A stretch of DNA of 8,208 nt, from NCBI GenBank assembly GCA_030587505.1, contig JAUQYY010000412.1:1-8208 (forward strand), read 5' to 3'. The translations under genes were made by a program, and so were the position numbers. Below, one piece after another: positions 1 to 5,147 of this stretch (positions are counted from its first letter, which is position 1; every line of letters begins with the position of its first letter). The DNA comes from Candidatus Sigynarchaeota archaeon (GTDB lineage: Archaea > Asgardarchaeota > Jordarchaeia > Jordarchaeales > Jordarchaeaceae). The notes under the pieces are model-generated. The model was given only the letters and a program-made list of their open reading frames with translations, was not told the DNA's origin and did no database searches.

Positions 1-14
1 TAATATTTAGAGAT

Positions 15-422
15 TTATAACTTTATTATATTCACATCCACCTTTGTTACACCCTCTATTTGTGAAACCTGAAACTTTAGTTCCTCAACTTCCACCGATA
101 ACTTGTTCTTTTCTATGTACCCCTCGTAGAAGCACTGTTTTCCCTTTCGGCAGAGACCGGTGGTGTGAAGAAACTCTATCTTGTCTCTCACTATAATTAG
201 CCCTAGGTCTCTGAGAAATCTTTGGGAGAGTTTGTCGATTTCCACGGTGAGTTTGACCACCTCAGAGGTATCGGTGGGTATTAAGCGGATCTCACCGTTT
301 GACCTAGAGAGTATCATGATGGCGTATGGCTTACCGATTATCTCTATGAACTTCTTTGGTAGCGGTATTCCCTGCTCCTTGAGTTCCACGATTTCAGCTA
401 GGGTGAGTTCGTCAATAGACAT
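15..422 (-). CDS. Small protein with AbrB-like N-terminus and possible ACT-like C-terminal domain, 135 aa
   Basis: I do not recognise this as a named family. The first ~50 residues contain a stretch around IPLPKKFIEIIG followed by NGEIRLIPT, reminiscent of SpoVT/AbrB swapped-hairpin DNA-binding domains. Residues ~53-135 alternate predicted strands and helices (VVKLTVEI, then a helix with FLRDLG, then IEFLHTTG, and ending VTKVDVNIIKL), which fits a ferredoxin-like or ACT ligand-binding fold. A small regulator is therefore plausible, but this is fold inference only. The frame stays open up to an ATG at 614, but that stretch covers a TATA box, a palindrome and T-rich sequence, so a short start is preferred. 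ATG 422 has AAGGA seven bases upstream; ATG 437 (five residues longer) has GAGAGG almost touching it. The gene lies 219 bases downstream of the SCP2 gene, with its own promoter between them. Being a gene is fairly sure; the function is not. Confidence 0.6.
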   Translation of the reverse strand: MSIDELTLAEIVELKEQGIPLPKKFIEIIGKPYAIMILSRSNGEIRLIPTDTSEVVKLTVEIDKLSQRFLRDLGLIIVRDKIEFLHTTGLCRKGKQCFYEGYIEKNKLSVEVEELKFQVSQIEGVTKVDVNIIKL

Positions 423-544
423 TGTCCAGTCCTTCATGCCTCTCTTACGTACCCGTGAATAATTTGTTTTCCACGTTATTAACCTTTTGTTTATTGACTG
501 ATGAAACCCATTTTTTGGGCGCGTCTGAATTTGTGATGTTCCTT

Positions 545-559
545 CCCTTTCTAGAAGGG
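545..559. promoter_or_regulatory. Palindrome between TATA box and expected transcription start (possible operator)
   Basis: CCCTTTCTAGAAGGG has perfect five-base arms (CCCTT/AAGGG) around a TCTAG core. It abuts the TATA box of the minus-strand AbrB/ACT-like gene on its downstream side, where a bound repressor would block polymerase recruitment or initiation. The role is inferred from position and symmetry only. Confidence 0.35.
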
Positions 560-568
560 TATAAATGC
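558..568 (-). promoter_or_regulatory. TATA-box promoter of the AbrB/ACT-like gene
   Basis: On the minus strand the sequence GCATTTATACC contains an archaeal-type TATA element. It lies after the SCP2 gene's T-tracts and would place a transcription start near 537, giving a leader of about 100-115 bases to the proposed start. The long leader is a weakness of this assignment. Confidence 0.4.
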
Positions 569-575
569 TATTGTT

Positions 576-611
576 GGGTTTCGTGTTTTGGGTTTCTGTT
601 TTTTGGGTGTG
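576..611. repeat. Imperfect tandem repeat of a GGGTTTC-T-tract unit
   Basis: Two successive 14-15 base units read GGGTTTCGTGTTTT (576-589) and GGGTTTCTGTTTTTT (590-604), followed by a partial third, GGGTGTG (605-611). On the minus strand the units lie directly upstream of the TATA box of the AbrB/ACT-like gene. They could be tandem regulator sites or simple low-complexity sequence. Confidence 0.45.
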
Positions 612-612
612 C

Positions 613-638
613 ACTAAAAAAGTAGGGAAGGTAAAAAA
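613..638 (-). terminator. T-tract terminator of the SCP2 gene
   Basis: Directly after the TGA stop of the SCP2 gene the minus strand carries two six-T runs (638-633 and 621-616) separated by a short pyrimidine-rich spacer. Archaeal RNA polymerase commonly terminates at such U-rich tracts without needing a hairpin. Termination here fits the separate promoter of the next gene. Confidence 0.5.
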
Positions 639-641
639 TAA

Positions 642-989
642 TCACTCCATCTCGTCTCTTATGATCTCTATTACGGTTCTGAATTTCACCGCGTCTGGAA
701 GGGCTCCAATAACTTTTAGGTCTCCGCTCATGTAGGCTGATGTGGCGTCGATTTCCCCCGTTAGCATGCCTAGCATTGTCTCGTAGTTTGCCTCCATTGT
801 TAGGTCTGGGCTTTCGTGTGTGCCTTCTGAGACCGACATTTTTCCGTCTTTTATCGTGATGTAGAATGGCTCAACTCCTTCTCCTTGGAATTGGATGACC
901 CGCTCCCATCCTTCTAGCTCGGCTGCGACATCTTCGCTGCTGGCGGCGACCTCTTCCATCTTTTTGAGATGAGACATAATCTCGGACAC
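642..989 (-). CDS. SCP2 sterol-carrier-family lipid-binding protein, 115 aa
   Basis: This is a stand-alone SCP2 domain protein, a cytosolic fold with a hydrophobic tunnel that binds fatty acyl chains, acyl-CoA or other lipids. The domain fills residues ~20-115. Recognisable parts are the strand segment IQFQGEGVEPFYITIKDGKM, the helix YETMLGMLTGEI, and the signature AYMSGDLKVIGALPDAVKF near the end; the usual length is ~100-130 residues. The GTG at 989 is chosen because GGGAGG lies eight bases upstream, whereas the ATG at 977 (residue 5) has no ribosome binding site. It is transcribed divergently from a two-gene hot-dog hydratase operon. In eukaryotic HSD17B4/MFE-2 an SCP2 domain is fused to such a hydratase, so a role in presenting or binding acyl substrates is a reasonable inference. 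The family is secure; the ligand is unknown. Confidence 0.88.
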   Translation of the reverse strand: MSEIMSHLKKMEEVAASSEDVAAELEGWERVIQFQGEGVEPFYITIKDGKMSVSEGTHESPDLTMEANYETMLGMLTGEIDATSAYMSGDLKVIGALPDAVKFRTVIEIIRDEME

Positions 990-1040
990 TTTGTATTCCT
1001 CCCTTACGGACTGGACTTTACTTTTTTCTAACTTAATTCT

Positions 1041-1056
1041 TTATATAAACTTTTCT
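1041..1056 (-). promoter_or_regulatory. BRE/TATA promoter of the SCP2 gene
   Basis: The minus strand reads AAGAAAAGTTTATATAA, a purine-rich BRE-like stretch followed by a strong TATA box (1049-1041). The expected transcription start is near 1019, leaving a ~30-base leader that contains the GGGAGG ribosome binding site of the GTG start at 989. Confidence 0.6.
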
Positions 1057-1188
1057 TATAAATTATATTCTATGGTGTATAGATATTTAAATACAATTTT
1101 TTTAAAATGTTTTTTGAATTTGCTATATATTTAAAATCTGAATAATCTCTTACCACTAAACACAAAACTCGGTGCAGGAGGTACAACC

Positions 1189-1202
1189 ATAAAGATTTAA
1201 TA
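1189..1202 (+). promoter_or_regulatory. Candidate BRE/TATA promoter of the hydratase operon
   Basis: ATAAAGATTTAATA resembles an archaeal BRE plus TATA box and would start transcription near 1225, about 70 bases before the GTG at 1296. The region is very AT-rich. Other TATA-like sequences lie at 1124-1135 (TATATATTTAAA) and 1084-1093, so the choice among them is uncertain. Confidence 0.3.
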
Positions 1203-1295
1203 CTAAATACGAAAAATAGTAAACAACCCAAGAAATAGACACCTCAATCGCTTATTCTACTGTTCGATCAAACGATTATCTGGAGGTTGAACAGT

Positions 1296-1736
1296 GTGAG
1301 TGAATCCAAGTATGAAAAGTATATCGGTATGAAATTCCCTCCCCTAACCTTCGAGGTGACTGGAGACAGAATCAGAAGCTACGCCAGAGCAACAGATGAC
1401 CTGAAACCAGAGTTCCTGGATGAGGATGACAGCAAACTAGTAGCTCCACTCTCGTTTACCTCAGTGTACTGGATCACCTCGGTCGTCTCTCTAGGTAAGT
1501 TCAAGGAAGAGGGAATCATTAAGGATGTTTCCAAACTCTTACACGGTGGGCAGAGATACGAGTTCTTCAGACCGGTGAGGCCTGGAGATAAGCTTCGCTT
1601 GCACGTTGAAGTTAAAGATATCTACGTGAAAAATAATATGCTGTTTTTGGTGTACGACGTGCCCGTTGAGAATCAAAACGGTGAGATGGTGTCTAAGGTT
1701 ACTACCACTTTTATTATAAGACCTGGAGGATTTTAA
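1296..1736 (+). CDS. MaoC/FAS1-like hot-dog protein, non-catalytic hydratase subunit, 146 aa
   Basis: This is a single hot-dog domain like the N-terminal halves of double-hot-dog hydratases and the small subunits of heterodimeric enzymes such as mycobacterial HadA or ChsH1. YARATDD (29-35) starts the region matching the hydratase-2 motif, and HGGQRYEFFRPVRPGD (83-98) is typical of the family. At the active site, Asp35 is present but Asn and His are replaced by Lys37 and Phe40, so it should not be catalytic alone. It most likely pairs with the next gene's product, whose motif is intact at the same residue numbers. GTG 1296 is preferred because GGAGG (1282-1286) lies nine bases upstream; the in-frame TTG at 1287 touches that site. 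The stop falls 13 bases before the partner's ATG and abuts its ribosome binding site, indicating translational coupling. Confidence 0.82.
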   Translation: MSESKYEKYIGMKFPPLTFEVTGDRIRSYARATDDLKPEFLDEDDSKLVAPLSFTSVYWITSVVSLGKFKEEGIIKDVSKLLHGGQRYEFFRPVRPGDKLRLHVEVKDIYVKNNMLFLVYDVPVENQNGEMVSKVTTTFIIRPGGF

Positions 1737-1749
1737 AGGAGGAGTATGT

Positions 1750-2337
1750 ATGGTGAGTTTTGACGAATTGGAGGAAGGCTACGAGATACCCCCCTACATC
1801 AAAGGACCAATAACGCGGGAGCAGTTGGTGGAGTACGCTAAAGCCTCGGGAGACGGCAATCCGATTCACACGAATGAGGAGATCGCCGTCATGGCGGGTT
1901 TAAAGGGAGTTATCGCCCACGGCCTCTTGGACATGGCCTACCTGATTCAGGCTATAGTGAACTGGATTGGAGAGGACGGAGAACTAAAGGATATTGATGT
2001 ACAGTTCAGAGGGATGGTGAGACCCGGAGATATGGTTCACTCCAAAGCGAGGGTCGTCAAAAAATATGAGCGGGAGGGTAAAAAGTTCGTAGACTTGGAA
2101 ATATGGCAGGAGGCCGTGACACCCATTGCGACAATAAGTTCCTCTTACACACCCGACAAGATTGAACCCCCACCGGATTGCAGCGTGAAGCTATACGAGG
2201 CAGCCTACAGAGGCTGGCTGAAGGACGGACAAAACGTTATCGTTGAACGGAAAAAGGAAGAAAACAAGATAGAACACACCTTCTACGGTGTCCAGCGGTC
2301 CATAATAGGCACAGCCAAGGTTGAACTCTTCAAGTAA
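1750..2337 (+). CDS. MaoC-family (R)-hydratase, catalytic subunit with C-terminal extension, 195 aa
   Basis: This hot-dog fold protein carries the hydratase-2 motif: YAKASGDGNPIH at residues 29-40, with the catalytic Asp35/His40 pair and Asn37, then IAHGLLDMA (55-63). VRPGDMV in the following strands is also typical. The family hydrates trans-2-enoyl-CoA or dehydrates 3-hydroxyacyl-CoA; substrate length or a steroid/isoprenoid side chain cannot be read from sequence. Beyond the domain, from about residue 130, there is a ~65-residue extension (IEPPPDCSVKLYEAAYRGW onward) not usual in minimal MaoC proteins, possibly for dimerisation with its partner or for substrate selection. The ATG is preceded by AAAGGAGGAG, overlapping the upstream stop region, with seven bases of spacing. 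It is very likely co-translated with the upstream non-catalytic subunit. Family assignment is strong; the physiological pathway is inferred. Confidence 0.87.
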   Translation: MVSFDELEEGYEIPPYIKGPITREQLVEYAKASGDGNPIHTNEEIAVMAGLKGVIAHGLLDMAYLIQAIVNWIGEDGELKDIDVQFRGMVRPGDMVHSKARVVKKYEREGKKFVDLEIWQEAVTPIATISSSYTPDKIEPPPDCSVKLYEAAYRGWLKDGQNVIVERKKEENKIEHTFYGVQRSIIGTAKVELFK

Positions 2338-2349
2338 ACAGCCGATTCA

Positions 2350-2368
2350 TTCCTCTTCCTCTACTTTT
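2350..2368 (+). terminator. Pyrimidine-rich tract, possible terminator of the hydratase operon
   Basis: Starting 12 bases after the TAA stop is a run of C/T ending in TTTT. It is followed at 2372-2408 by an imperfect hairpin with outer arms AACCAGA/TCTGGTT. Archaeal termination depends mainly on U-rich tracts. The tract is interrupted by C residues, so the call is weak. Confidence 0.3.
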
Positions 2369-2371
2369 AAG

Positions 2372-2408
2372 AACCAGAGTAAAGAACGCTCTTTCGCTTC
2401 TTCTGGTT
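2372..2408. repeat. Imperfect hairpin, arms AACCAGA/TCTGGTT
   Basis: The seven-base outer arms pair perfectly (2372-2378 with 2402-2408). A further short helix (GAA/TTC plus CG/CG with a bulged C) can form inside. No T-tract follows on the plus strand. It may be part of the 3' end of the hydratase mRNA or of a separate structured transcript. Confidence 0.4.
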
Positions 2409-2480
2409 AGAGAAAACTACCGTAAAACCGTTAACCACCATACCCTATCTGAACGTGTAAAGTTTCACCATTTTTGGTTA

Positions 2481-2497
2481 CGGAAAGTTCGTTTCCG
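2481..2497. repeat. Perfect hairpin CGGAAA-GTTCG-TTTCCG
   Basis: Six-base perfect arms surround a five-base loop. The arms directly follow TGGTTACGG, which can pair imperfectly with CCGTTAACCA at 2428-2437, so a larger folded unit is possible across 2428-2497. Confidence 0.45.
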
Positions 2498-2538
2498 AAA
2501 TCAGGTTCCCTTATTCACGATGGCGATGGGGGAAATGC

Positions 2539-2554
2539 GAACATAATGATGTTC
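2539..2554. repeat. Perfect hairpin GAACAT-AATG-ATGTTC
   Basis: Six-base perfect arms surround a four-base loop. It lies midway between the two convergent genes and belongs to neither coding region. It could be a terminator stem or part of a small RNA. Confidence 0.45.
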
Positions 2555-2732
2555 TGAGGTTAATTAGTAGGAGCGAAGGAACCCGATGTGTTTCTGTGTG
2601 CCTTGGAGCCGTGAGTATCAAAATCCTGTGGCCCAGGGTGGTAGGCAGATGGGTCTTTCCTATGTCGTTTCTCGGGGAGAAGAATCTTCGGTTGGGTTGT
2701 AGATTTGAGAGCTTACCCCTGACAGGTGGTCG

Positions 2733-3536
2733 TTATAATCTTATCTCCTTATCCTCGGGTAAGGTATCTTTTTCGTTTGCGTTTTGTGGTTCTACGTTGT
2801 CGGTCTCTGTTGCTTGTTGGGTGGGGCTGTTTATCTGGCTAGTAATTGTCTCTGATGCCTGTTGCTCCTCTTTTATCTCTGCTGTTTCGGGTTTGCTTGT
2901 TTTTCCTTTCTGTTCTAATTCTTTGAGTCTACTCACTTTGAAGACTTCTTCTACGAGTGGTTCGATTTTTTCTCTTATTTCTACGACGTTGCCTTTCCAG
3001 TTTTTCAGGAGATCGGCGCATTCCTCTTCTATTCTTTTTAGGAATAGTTTTAGTTTTCTCTTCACGCTTCGCGACTCGTAACTCATCATAGCCACAACTG
3101 TGACGTGTTCGCCAACCTCTGCTAGCATTCTCGAGGTGGTACCCTTTTTCTCCTCGAAAATAAGGCCACGCACACCCTTTTTGCCTAGCTCAACTGAAAA
3201 GTTGGAGATCGCCGTTGTGAATCCCGCCAAGAGATCAGCGTCAAATTCGTCGGCGGTTAAAAGGCTCTGCTCGTAGAGGGCCAGCCCCGCGTTGTCTCTT
3301 ACGAAGATGTACTTCAGATTGTTCAGGTCTTCCAGATCCTCCACTGACTCGGGCAATGGTTGCTCGAATCCGCATCTTATGCAGAACTTAGTGTTAGGTG
3401 CTAACTGCTTTCCACAGATGATGCAGAATCTTGGTGGCGGTGGGGCTTCGGCGCCGCATCGGGGACAGTAGCTATCACTTGTTTCCATTGGTGTTCCGCA
3501 GTGGTAACAGTACTTATACCGCTTCTTCTCTGGCAT
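2733..3536 (-). CDS. Double zinc ribbon protein with longin/roadblock-like domain and disordered tail, 267 aa
   Basis: Two short zinc ribbons open the protein: Cys10, Cys13, Cys24, Cys27 and Cys38, Cys41, Cys52, Cys55, each a pair of CxxC knuckles. After an acidic linker, residues ~74-172 (YIFVRDNAGLALYEQSLL, then DADLLAGFTTAISNFSVELG) have the strand-strand-helix-strand pattern of longin/roadblock-like sensory domains, common in archaeal and Asgard proteins that are associated with small GTPases. A helical stretch follows to ~205. The last ~60 residues are rich in Glu, Gln, Thr, Ser and Asn, low in complexity and probably disordered. No signal peptide or membrane segment is seen. ATG 3536 has GGAG nine bases upstream. 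The gene is monocistronic, with its own promoter 206 bases from the methyltransferase. Zinc binding is secure by motif; the middle domain is a fold guess; the function is unknown. Confidence 0.78.
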   Translation of the reverse strand: MPEKKRYKYCYHCGTPMETSDSYCPRCGAEAPPPPRFCIICGKQLAPNTKFCIRCGFEQPLPESVEDLEDLNNLKYIFVRDNAGLALYEQSLLTADEFDADLLAGFTTAISNFSVELGKKGVRGLIFEEKKGTTSRMLAEVGEHVTVVAMMSYESRSVKRKLKLFLKRIEEECADLLKNWKGNVVEIREKIEPLVEEVFKVSRLKELEQKGKTSKPETAEIKEEQQASETITSQINSPTQQATETDNVEPQNANEKDTLPEDKEIRL

Positions 3537-3590
3537 TCTTTATTTCTCCGCTTCTATCGCTAACCCTAGTATAGCTTTACTTGAGGTACG

Positions 3591-3604
3591 CTATAAGCGT
3601 TTCC
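3591..3604 (-). promoter_or_regulatory. BRE/TATA promoter of the zinc ribbon gene
   Basis: The minus strand reads GGAAACGCTTATAG, a BRE-like purine run followed by a TATA element. The TATA sits inside a short palindrome, CGCTATAAGCG (3589-3599). The predicted transcription start is near 3569, giving a ~33-base leader with the GGAG ribosome binding site. Confidence 0.5.
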
Positions 3605-3606
3605 AA

Positions 3607-3669
3607 TTGTACATTTAGGTTCACTCGGTTATGAACCCCCGTCTTCAAGACGGAAAAAGATTTTGTACA
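3607..3669. repeat. Two abutting hairpins bracketed by TTGTACA repeats
   Basis: TTGTACA occurs at 3607-3613 and again at 3663-3669. Between them lie GGTTCA(3618-3623)/TGAACC(3632-3637) with an eight-base loop, and CCGTCT(3639-3644)/AGACGG(3648-3653) with a three-base loop, only one base apart. The unit is non-coding and lies just upstream of the zinc ribbon gene's promoter and downstream of the RNA methyltransferase gene. It may be a regulatory array, a 3' end structure, or a remnant of a small mobile element. Confidence 0.5.
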
Positions 3670-3742
3670 CTTAACGGGTTCCAAAAGCGTGGTTGAGCCC
3701 TGAGAGGGGTGCAGTTGCCTTTTTAGTTTTACTGAGGATTGT

Positions 3743-5086
3743 TTATTTGAGTCTCATTTTGCATATGAAGAATCCTAGCGTGTCGTGTTTGTGGGGGAAG
3801 AGCCTTTTTACCTTTGGGGAGCATTCGTACCCCTTGTAGCCTTGTGTGCCGAGAATTTTCGGCCTTACAATTTTGACTCTTCCCATTACTTCGTCTATTA
3901 TCTGTTCTCCCTCTTCGGGAAAGACCGAACACGTGGAAAAGACAAGTGTGCCGTTCTTTTTCAGGAGGTTTAGCGTGTTCTCGAGTATGTCTTTCTGAAT
4001 GGAAGCGTACATGTCCACTTTTTTCTGGCTTAGCCTCCATTTGATCTCGGGTGAGGACTGTATGACCCCGCTGGATGAGCAGGGTGCGTCCACGAGAATT
4101 TTGTCATACTCCCCCTCTGAAAAATTTCTCGAGTCCGCCAGCATAAACTCCACGTTCTCCACACCCGAGATTTCGAGGAGTTCCTTCATCTTGTTTAAGC
4201 GTGCTTCGTTATTGTCGACGGCGGTTATTAAACCGGTGTTTCTCATTTTCTGCGAAATGAGGGAGGTTTTCATCCCGGGGGCGGCGCAGGCGTCGAGAAT
4301 GCGTTCTCCCGGCTTTGGGTCCAGCGCGTAGACCGCGGCTATGCTCGCCTTGTCCTGAATTATTATGGTTCTGTCCTGGAAGATCGAGGTCAGAGGAACC
4401 GGTGTTTCTGTTTCTAGCAGCCTGAAAACCTCTGGAAAGTGTTTATCCTGTTTGACCGCCGCCCCCTTCTCCTGGAGTGCTTGTACGGCTTCCTCTATGC
4501 TGGATTTTAGCGTGTTTACCCTAAGCCAGACCGTTTTCTTCTGATTGTACGAGTTCATCAGCTTTACCGCTTCGTCTCGGCCTAGGATTTCCACAAACTT
4601 GTTGACCAGAAACGTGGGGTGGAAGCATTTTAGGCTAATCTGCTCATTCTTGTCTAGTTCGTTTATGGATTCCTCCACATTGATTTCTTTGACCTTCTTG
4701 AGAACGTTCTTCGCAAACCTTGCGTTGTCCTTACCCATCTTTTTTGCCACTAGCTTGTAGACTATTTCATCCACACGAATGGTTGAATCGTAGTTGAATT
4801 TGAGCTCCAGGGTGGCGATTCTCAGCAGGTTACGCAGAAACGGGTCTAGTTCCCTGAATTGTTTCTTCCTAATTACTCTTATGAGAAGATAGTCGATGGT
4901 GTTGAAGCGTTTAACCGTTTCTATTAGTAGACCGTAGCTACTCGTCCTTACGGGGATGTCCTGCACATTGGCCGCGTTCACCGTGTTGTAGAAAATGTTT
5001 CGCAGTGATGCTTTCTTTTTGTTGCTCTCATACTGTGTGAGCATATCCGCCGCTAATTCCCTACTCGTAGTCAAAGGCACTTCCAC
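3743..5086 (-). CDS. RsmB-like NusB-Nsun RNA (cytosine-C5) methyltransferase, 447 aa
   Basis: This S-adenosylmethionine-dependent enzyme should methylate C5 of a cytosine in rRNA or tRNA. Residues ~8-135 form a NusB-like all-helical RNA-binding domain; the Nsun catalytic domain follows from ~155. SAM-binding motif I is DACAAPGMKTS (265-275), with the acidic residue Asp291 after strand 2 and Asp318 in motif III. Motif IV is DAPCSSSG (333-340, Cys336 assists release) and motif VI is STCSVFPEEGE (384-394, Cys386 the probable nucleophile). NusB plus Nsun is the arrangement of bacterial RsmB (16S m5C967), with similar length (429 aa in E. coli). The archaeal target is not established by the sequence. 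The start is uncertain: GTG 5086 opens the longest ordinary frame and GTG 5080 is just inside it. Neither has a good ribosome binding site, and a TATA-like box at 5109-5105 would give a leaderless message. It lies 61 bases downstream of the deacetylase gene on the same strand. Confidence 0.9.
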   Translation of the reverse strand: MEVPLTTSRELAADMLTQYESNKKKASLRNIFYNTVNAANVQDIPVRTSSYGLLIETVKRFNTIDYLLIRVIRKKQFRELDPFLRNLLRIATLELKFNYDSTIRVDEIVYKLVAKKMGKDNARFAKNVLKKVKEINVEESINELDKNEQISLKCFHPTFLVNKFVEILGRDEAVKLMNSYNQKKTVWLRVNTLKSSIEEAVQALQEKGAAVKQDKHFPEVFRLLETETPVPLTSIFQDRTIIIQDKASIAAVYALDPKPGERILDACAAPGMKTSLISQKMRNTGLITAVDNNEARLNKMKELLEISGVENVEFMLADSRNFSEGEYDKILVDAPCSSSGVIQSSPEIKWRLSQKKVDMYASIQKDILENTLNLLKKNGTLVFSTCSVFPEEGEQIIDEVMGRVKIVRPKILGTQGYKGYECSPKVKRLFPHKHDTLGFFICKMRLK

Positions 5087-5104
5087 CCCGCAGTCGAGGT
5101 CGTG

Positions 5105-5110
5105 TATAAT
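5105..5110 (-). promoter_or_regulatory. TATA-like box that may give a leaderless methyltransferase mRNA
   Basis: ATTATA on the minus strand is centred about 27 bases before GTG 5080 and 21 before GTG 5086, the spacing expected between an archaeal TATA box and the transcription start. A second TATA-like sequence, GTTTTAAAT (5157-5149), overlaps the end of the deacetylase gene. Absence of a clear ribosome binding site supports the leaderless reading. Confidence 0.3.
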
Positions 5111-5147
5111 CCAAGGTGCTGGTTCAACTAAGACTGTAAGCTCTTCC

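Larger units (their letters stand above)
2338..2732. other. 395-base convergent intergenic region with several hairpins, no convincing gene
   Basis: The region lies between the 3' ends of the hydratase operon and the zinc ribbon gene. No frame combines a start, a ribosome binding site and useful length. A pyrimidine-rich stretch at 2350-2368 could end the hydratase transcript. Beyond it are compact inverted repeats at 2372-2408, 2455-2468, 2481-2497 and 2539-2554. I found no C/D box pair, tRNA, RNase P or SRP RNA signature. Confidence 0.5.

Noticed and set aside
423..614. Upstream extension of the AbrB/ACT-like frame to the ATG at 614
   Set aside because: It would translate through a TATA box, a palindrome and tandem repeats. 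The residues are low-complexity Thr/Asn/Lys, unlike the rest of the protein, and no ribosome binding site precedes 614.
1177..1200. A strong GGAGGT ribosome-binding-like sequence in the divergent promoter region, suggesting a leader peptide
   Set aside because: No ATG, GTG or TTG follows at a proper distance, and the only readable frame ends within a few codons.
2536..2560. Possible C/D box small RNA (ATGATG and CTGA close together)
   Set aside because: The boxes are only about three bases apart, in the wrong arrangement for a guide, and no second box pair or terminal stem was found.
2596..3081. Plus-strand 161-codon open frame opposite the zinc ribbon gene
   Set aside because: It is the Ser/Phe-rich mirror of the Lys/Glu-rich tail of the real gene. 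It has no ribosome binding site and straddles the convergent gap.
3670..3720. tRNA-like T-arm resemblance (GGGTTCC)
   Set aside because: No acceptor stem, D-arm or anticodon arm can be built around it on either strand.
3729..4040. Minus-strand 103-codon frame inside the methyltransferase 3' end
   Set aside because: The Arg/His/Lys-rich product is an alternate frame of the strongly supported Nsun catalytic domain.
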